NCBI GenBank assembly: GCA_946622925.1
Contig: CAMOQM010000035.1
Coordinates: forward strand, 1-8,240
Length of the DNA: 8,240 nucleotides
DNA from: an uncultured Caryophanales bacterium
Lineage (GTDB): Bacteria; Bacillota_I; Bacilli_A; RFN20; CAG-826
Direction: 5' to 3'
The position numbers and the translations under genes are program-made. Shown piece after piece: positions 6,158 through 8,240 of this stretch. Under the pieces are notes generated by a model. It was given only the letters and a program-made list of their open reading frames with translations, was not told the DNA's origin and ran no database searches. The stretch's first letter is position 1. Every line of letters begins with the position of its first letter.

Positions 6158-6186
6158 TTAACATTTTTTGTTAACTAAATTATATT
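6158..6186 (+). promoter_or_regulatory. Promoter of the LacI-family gene, apparently leaderless
   Basis: TTAACA (6158-6163) and TATATT (6181-6186) are each 5/6 to consensus and exactly 17 bp apart. The predicted start of transcription, about 7 bp later, coincides with the ATG at 6194. The -35 forms one arm of TTAACA-N5-TGTTAA (6158-6174), whose arms resemble the nearby operators, so the regulator could block its own promoter. If transcripts start further upstream, this call fails. Confidence 0.5.
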
Positions 6187-6193
6187 TGGAAAC

Positions 6194-7216
6194 ATGGGAA
6201 AAACCAAAAAGAGCAAAGCCTCCATATACGATATAGCCCAAGCGGTTGGAGTATCCCCGGCGGCGGTTAGTTATGTAATAAACGGAAAAGATAAAGTTTC
6301 GGAGAAAACCAAGGCCAAAATCCTTTCCGCTATGGCGGAGATGGGATACGTGGTAAATCAAACCGCGGTCAGCCTTTCTAGAGGAAAGAGCTCACTGGTT
6401 GGTGTGTGCTTCCCACTTAATTCATCTTCCCTGGTTTTTTCCGATAACCCTTTCTATTCCGAATTCTTAGCAAACTTCGAAAAAGAGATCTCCAAAAACG
6501 GCTATGACACCATCATCGGTTACCTCCAAACTCCCCAAGACTTTGAACGGTGGATCGTTTCCCGTGGCCTCGATGGTTTGGTCTTGTTCGGATTATATAG
6601 CCCCGAAATCTTCAAAATCATTTTGGCTCACAAGGTCCCCTTCATCCTAACCGACTTCTACGATCCTGAATTTAAAGCCTCATCCATCCGTATCGACGAC
6701 GAAAAGGGCGGCTATCTAGCGGGCAAGCATCTAATTGAACTTGGCCATAAGAATATCGCTTTCATCGGTGGGCCGGTCGAAGCTTCCAAAGTCGACTCTA
6801 AACGTCTAGAAGGCTTAAACGCGGCTTTAAAGGAAGTTGGCCTAAGCTGCGCCTTGCATTTAGAAGCCCCCACCACTTTCGATGGAGGCTATAACGCCGC
6901 CACCGTCTTAAAAGAACATCCAGAAATAACAGCCGTATTCTGCGGCTCCGATATCGTGGCCATCGGTTTGATGCGCCATGCCCAAGAACTACAAGTGTCA
7001 ATTCCCGACGACCTTTCCGTCATTGGCTTCGATGATTTGCAAGCCTGCACCTATGTCTATCCGGCCTTAACCACCATTAGACAAAATATCCCCCTTAAGG
7101 GCCAGCTTGCCGCCGATAATTTGTTGAAGGCCATGAAGGGGGAAATCAATCCCGATCCCCAAACCTTAACCCCGACCCTCGTAGTCAGGAACTCAACTTC
7201 CAAACCGCGTTTCTAG
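6194..7216 (+). CDS. LacI-family transcriptional regulator
   Basis: This is a 340-residue sugar-responsive DNA-binding repressor. Residues 10-56 are the LacI helix-turn-helix (SIYDIAQAVGVSPAAVSYVINGK, then VSEKTKAKIL). A hinge (NQTAVSLSRGKSS, 55-67) precedes the periplasmic-binding-protein-like effector domain (about 68-335), seen in IRIDDEKGGYLAGKHLIELGHKNIAFIGG, FCGSDIVAIGLMRHAQE and VIGFDDLQACTYVYPALTTIRQ. The length is usual. The ATG at 6194 has only GGAA 4 nt upstream, but the DNA-binding domain starts right after it, so it must be close to the true start. Its stop codon overlaps a 12-bp palindrome, and related sites precede both this gene and the downstream glycosidase, so it most likely represses both. 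The hinge lacks the common AR-x-L arginine (Val59). The ligand cannot be told from sequence. Confidence 0.93.
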   Translation: MGKTKKSKASIYDIAQAVGVSPAAVSYVINGKDKVSEKTKAKILSAMAEMGYVVNQTAVSLSRGKSSLVGVCFPLNSSSLVFSDNPFYSEFLANFEKEISKNGYDTIIGYLQTPQDFERWIVSRGLDGLVLFGLYSPEIFKIILAHKVPFILTDFYDPEFKASSIRIDDEKGGYLAGKHLIELGHKNIAFIGGPVEASKVDSKRLEGLNAALKEVGLSCALHLEAPTTFDGGYNAATVLKEHPEITAVFCGSDIVAIGLMRHAQELQVSIPDDLSVIGFDDLQACTYVYPALTTIRQNIPLKGQLAADNLLKAMKGEINPDPQTLTPTLVVRNSTSKPRF

Positions 7217-7227
7217 TAAGCGCTTAC
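7216..7227 (+). promoter_or_regulatory. Perfect palindrome GTAAGCGCTTAC, probable LacI-family operator
   Basis: A 12-bp perfect inverted repeat with a central CG, the form favoured by LacI/CcpA/PurR-type proteins. It starts on the last base of the regulator gene's stop codon. Its right half CGCTTA recurs in the two sites downstream. CcpA-like catabolite control is an alternative reading, because cre sites also centre on AGCGCT. Confidence 0.6.
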
Positions 7228-7254
7228 ATCAAGTTTAAGTTAACAATACCTATG

Positions 7255-7271
7255 CAAATACAATGTATTTG
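7255..7271 (+). repeat. 17-bp inverted repeat of unknown role
   Basis: CAAATAC-AAT-GTATTTG has 7-bp perfect arms around 3 bp. It does not belong to the CG-centred operator family. It could be the site of a second regulator of the glycosidase gene. TACAAT inside it could also pass for a -10 element, but no good -35 is placed for it. Confidence 0.45.
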
Positions 7272-7284
7272 TATTAACAGTTTA

Positions 7285-7323
7285 GTTAACCGCTTAACAA
7301 AAAAGTCTTGTAAACCGCTTAAC
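7285..7323 (+). promoter_or_regulatory. Two tandem CG-centred operators before the glycosidase gene
   Basis: GTTAACCGCTTAAC (7285-7298) and GTAAACCGCTTAAC (7310-7323) differ at one position and lie 25 bp apart centre to centre. Both have near-palindromic arms around a central CG and share CGCTTAAC. The second overlaps the predicted -35 and spacer of the glycosidase promoter, a position suited to repression. Binding by the adjacent LacI-type protein is inferred. Confidence 0.55.
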
Positions 7324-7337
7324 CAAAGCAATATTCT
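7308..7337 (+). promoter_or_regulatory. Candidate promoter of the glycosidase gene
   Basis: TTGTAA (7308-7313) and TATTCT (7332-7337) are 18 bp apart. Transcription would start near 7344, just before the ribosome site GAGG at 7347-7350, which is 8 nt from the ATG at 7359. The match is modest, but the short leader resembles that of thyA. Confidence 0.4.
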
Positions 7338-7358
7338 TAAAGGCAAGAGGATATTGTT

Positions 7359-8240
7359 ATGCGAAAAACAACTTTCCAATTGCTCTCACTTATGTTGGCC
7401 CTCGGGCTTTGCTCTTGCGGTGGCAATAACCCCACTCCAAGTTCATCCGATTCTTCGTTAGATCCTTCTAGCTCCCAGAGTTCATCCCAAGATGTTCCCC
7501 AAATCGATCCCGAAGTCGTAATCACCCCGACTAACGAAGTAAATTCCACCACCTTAAAAACCTATGATGGCCCAACTTTGATGCAGAGCTCCTCCGAAGT
7601 CGGCGTCAAAGTCGAAGGAAAGCCCTTATTCGTATATGAGACCTTAGTTAACCATAACCGCGTTTTCTCTTGGGTCGCCCCCACCACGAAAACCGCCGCG
7701 GTCATTTTCGATTTCCAAGGCAAAGTCCATGTCGAAGTCGAGATCGCCAATCCTAAATCCGCCATCGAAAAAGCCTCGGTCCGCCCTTCCGCTTATGCCA
7801 TTCCTACTTCCATAAACGGGAAAACCATCAGCTTTGACTTAACTTCTCCTGGCAACTATGTCCTTGAATATAATGACGACCCCACCACCGCCGTCCATAT
7901 ATTCGCTAACCCCATCGAAACCGATTTACCGGATTTAAATAACCCCGATTTGATCTATGTCGGTCCTGGCGTTTATGACGCTGGCGCCTTCCCCATTAAG
8001 GACAACACCCAAATCTATTTAGCCGGTGGAAGCTATGTCTATGGCCAATTCTCCGCCGAAGGGGCGAAGAACGTTAAAATCTTCGGCCGTGGCATCGTTT
8101 CCGGTTCTATCTATAGCCGTGCCTCCAGCAACGAATACAAAATTCCCGTCGTTATGCGTGAAGTCACTGGCTTAACCATCAAAGACGTCGCTTTCTTCGA
8201 TCCCGCCGGTTGGGCCCTCCATCTTTGGAAGTGCCAAAAC
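7359..8240 (+). CDS. Lipoprotein with beta-helix glycosidase features (GH28/GH49-like), 5' part
   Basis: 294 residues are seen and the right edge cuts the gene. A signal peptide ends at Cys20 in L-C-S-C, an unusual lipobox with Cys at -2. Residues 28-44 are a Ser-rich tether. Residues about 80-190 look like the beta-sandwich N-terminal domain of bacterial polygalacturonase/dextranase-type enzymes, closing with AVHIFANPIE. From about 198 a right-handed beta-helix seems to begin: IYVGPGVYDAG, IYLAGGSYVYGQF, VKIFGRGIVSG, and LTIKDVAFFDPAGWALHLWKCQN, which resembles the N-V-T-I...S-P-G-W blocks of GH28-like proteins. The catalytic acids lie beyond the window, so neither family nor substrate can be settled. 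The start has GAGG 8 nt upstream. It is preceded by a LacI-type regulator and operators, suggesting sugar-induced expression of a surface polysaccharide-degrading enzyme. Confidence 0.75.
   Translation, partial: MRKTTFQLLSLMLALGLCSCGGNNPTPSSSDSSLDPSSSQSSSQDVPQIDPEVVITPTNEVNSTTLKTYDGPTLMQSSSEVGVKVEGKPLFVYETLVNHNRVFSWVAPTTKTAAVIFDFQGKVHVEVEIANPKSAIEKASVRPSAYAIPTSINGKTISFDLTSPGNYVLEYNDDPTTAVHIFANPIETDLPDLNNPDLIYVGPGVYDAGAFPIKDNTQIYLAGGSYVYGQFSAEGAKNVKIFGRGIVSGSIYSRASSNEYKIPVVMREVTGLTIKDVAFFDPAGWALHLWKCQN

Noticed and set aside
6158..6361. Minus-strand ORF opposite the start of the LacI-type gene
   Set aside because: It is the antisense shadow of the helix-turn-helix region, without start signals.
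6098..7323. Repeated TTAAC motifs as a CRISPR or iteron array
   Set aside because: Spacing is irregular, copies are few and lie only in two promoters; regulatory half-sites fit better.
7252..7461. Small plus-strand ORF overlapping the glycosidase start
   Set aside because: It crosses the operator region and reads the lipoprotein gene out of frame; no ribosome site and no family resemblance.

Overview
The window looks like a chromosomal piece of an anaerobic, low-to-mid GC Gram-positive bacterium. The grounds are a T-box leader, lipoprotein signal peptides with lipoboxes, AGGAGG-type ribosome sites, Bacillus-like ThyA and clostridial-like DHFR sequences, and an activase for the oxygen-sensitive class III ribonucleotide reductase. 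TGA serves as a stop codon in many genes (metN, metI, thyA, the abrB-like gene, the lipoprotein) and Trp is TGG, so this is not the Mycoplasma code. A Bacilli lineage of the RF39/RFN20/Erysipelotrichia kind is my inference; sequence reading alone cannot fix the taxon.

Layout. Positions 1-4530 read leftward. A T-box leader with a Met (AUG) specifier (about 4530-4261) precedes metN-metI-metQ, a methionine ABC importer whose genes overlap and which ends at a strong terminator (1717-1680). Next comes an AbrB-type antitoxin gene (1620-1363). Overlapping its stop codon is a 26-codon ORF that looks like the stump of a PIN-domain toxin. A poly-serine-tethered lipoprotein of unknown function (1229-177) follows, and its last codons carry the ribosome site for a radical-SAM NrdG-type activase cut by the window edge (173-1).

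Positions 4592-8240 read rightward. thyA and folA (4639-5981) overlap by 4 bp and form a dTMP-synthesis operon closed by a clear terminator. A LacI-family regulator follows (6194-7216), then the first 294 residues of a lipoprotein with a right-handed beta-helix glycosidase look (7359 to the edge). Both intergenic regions around the regulator carry related inverted repeats built on GTTAA...TTAAC, several around a central CG. They are good candidates for the regulator's own operators.

How the parts work together. Uncharged tRNA-Met should open the T-box and raise methionine import. The divergent thyA-folA promoter starts about 30 bp away, and ThyA plus DHFR make dTMP and recycle folate. The LacI-type protein most likely controls itself and the neighbouring surface glycosidase in response to a sugar. 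I see no mobile element, CRISPR array, tRNA or rRNA. The less ordinary features are the eroded toxin-antitoxin pair, the apparently leaderless lacI promoter, the shared operator family, and a DHFR lacking the usual cofactor-phosphate arginine.
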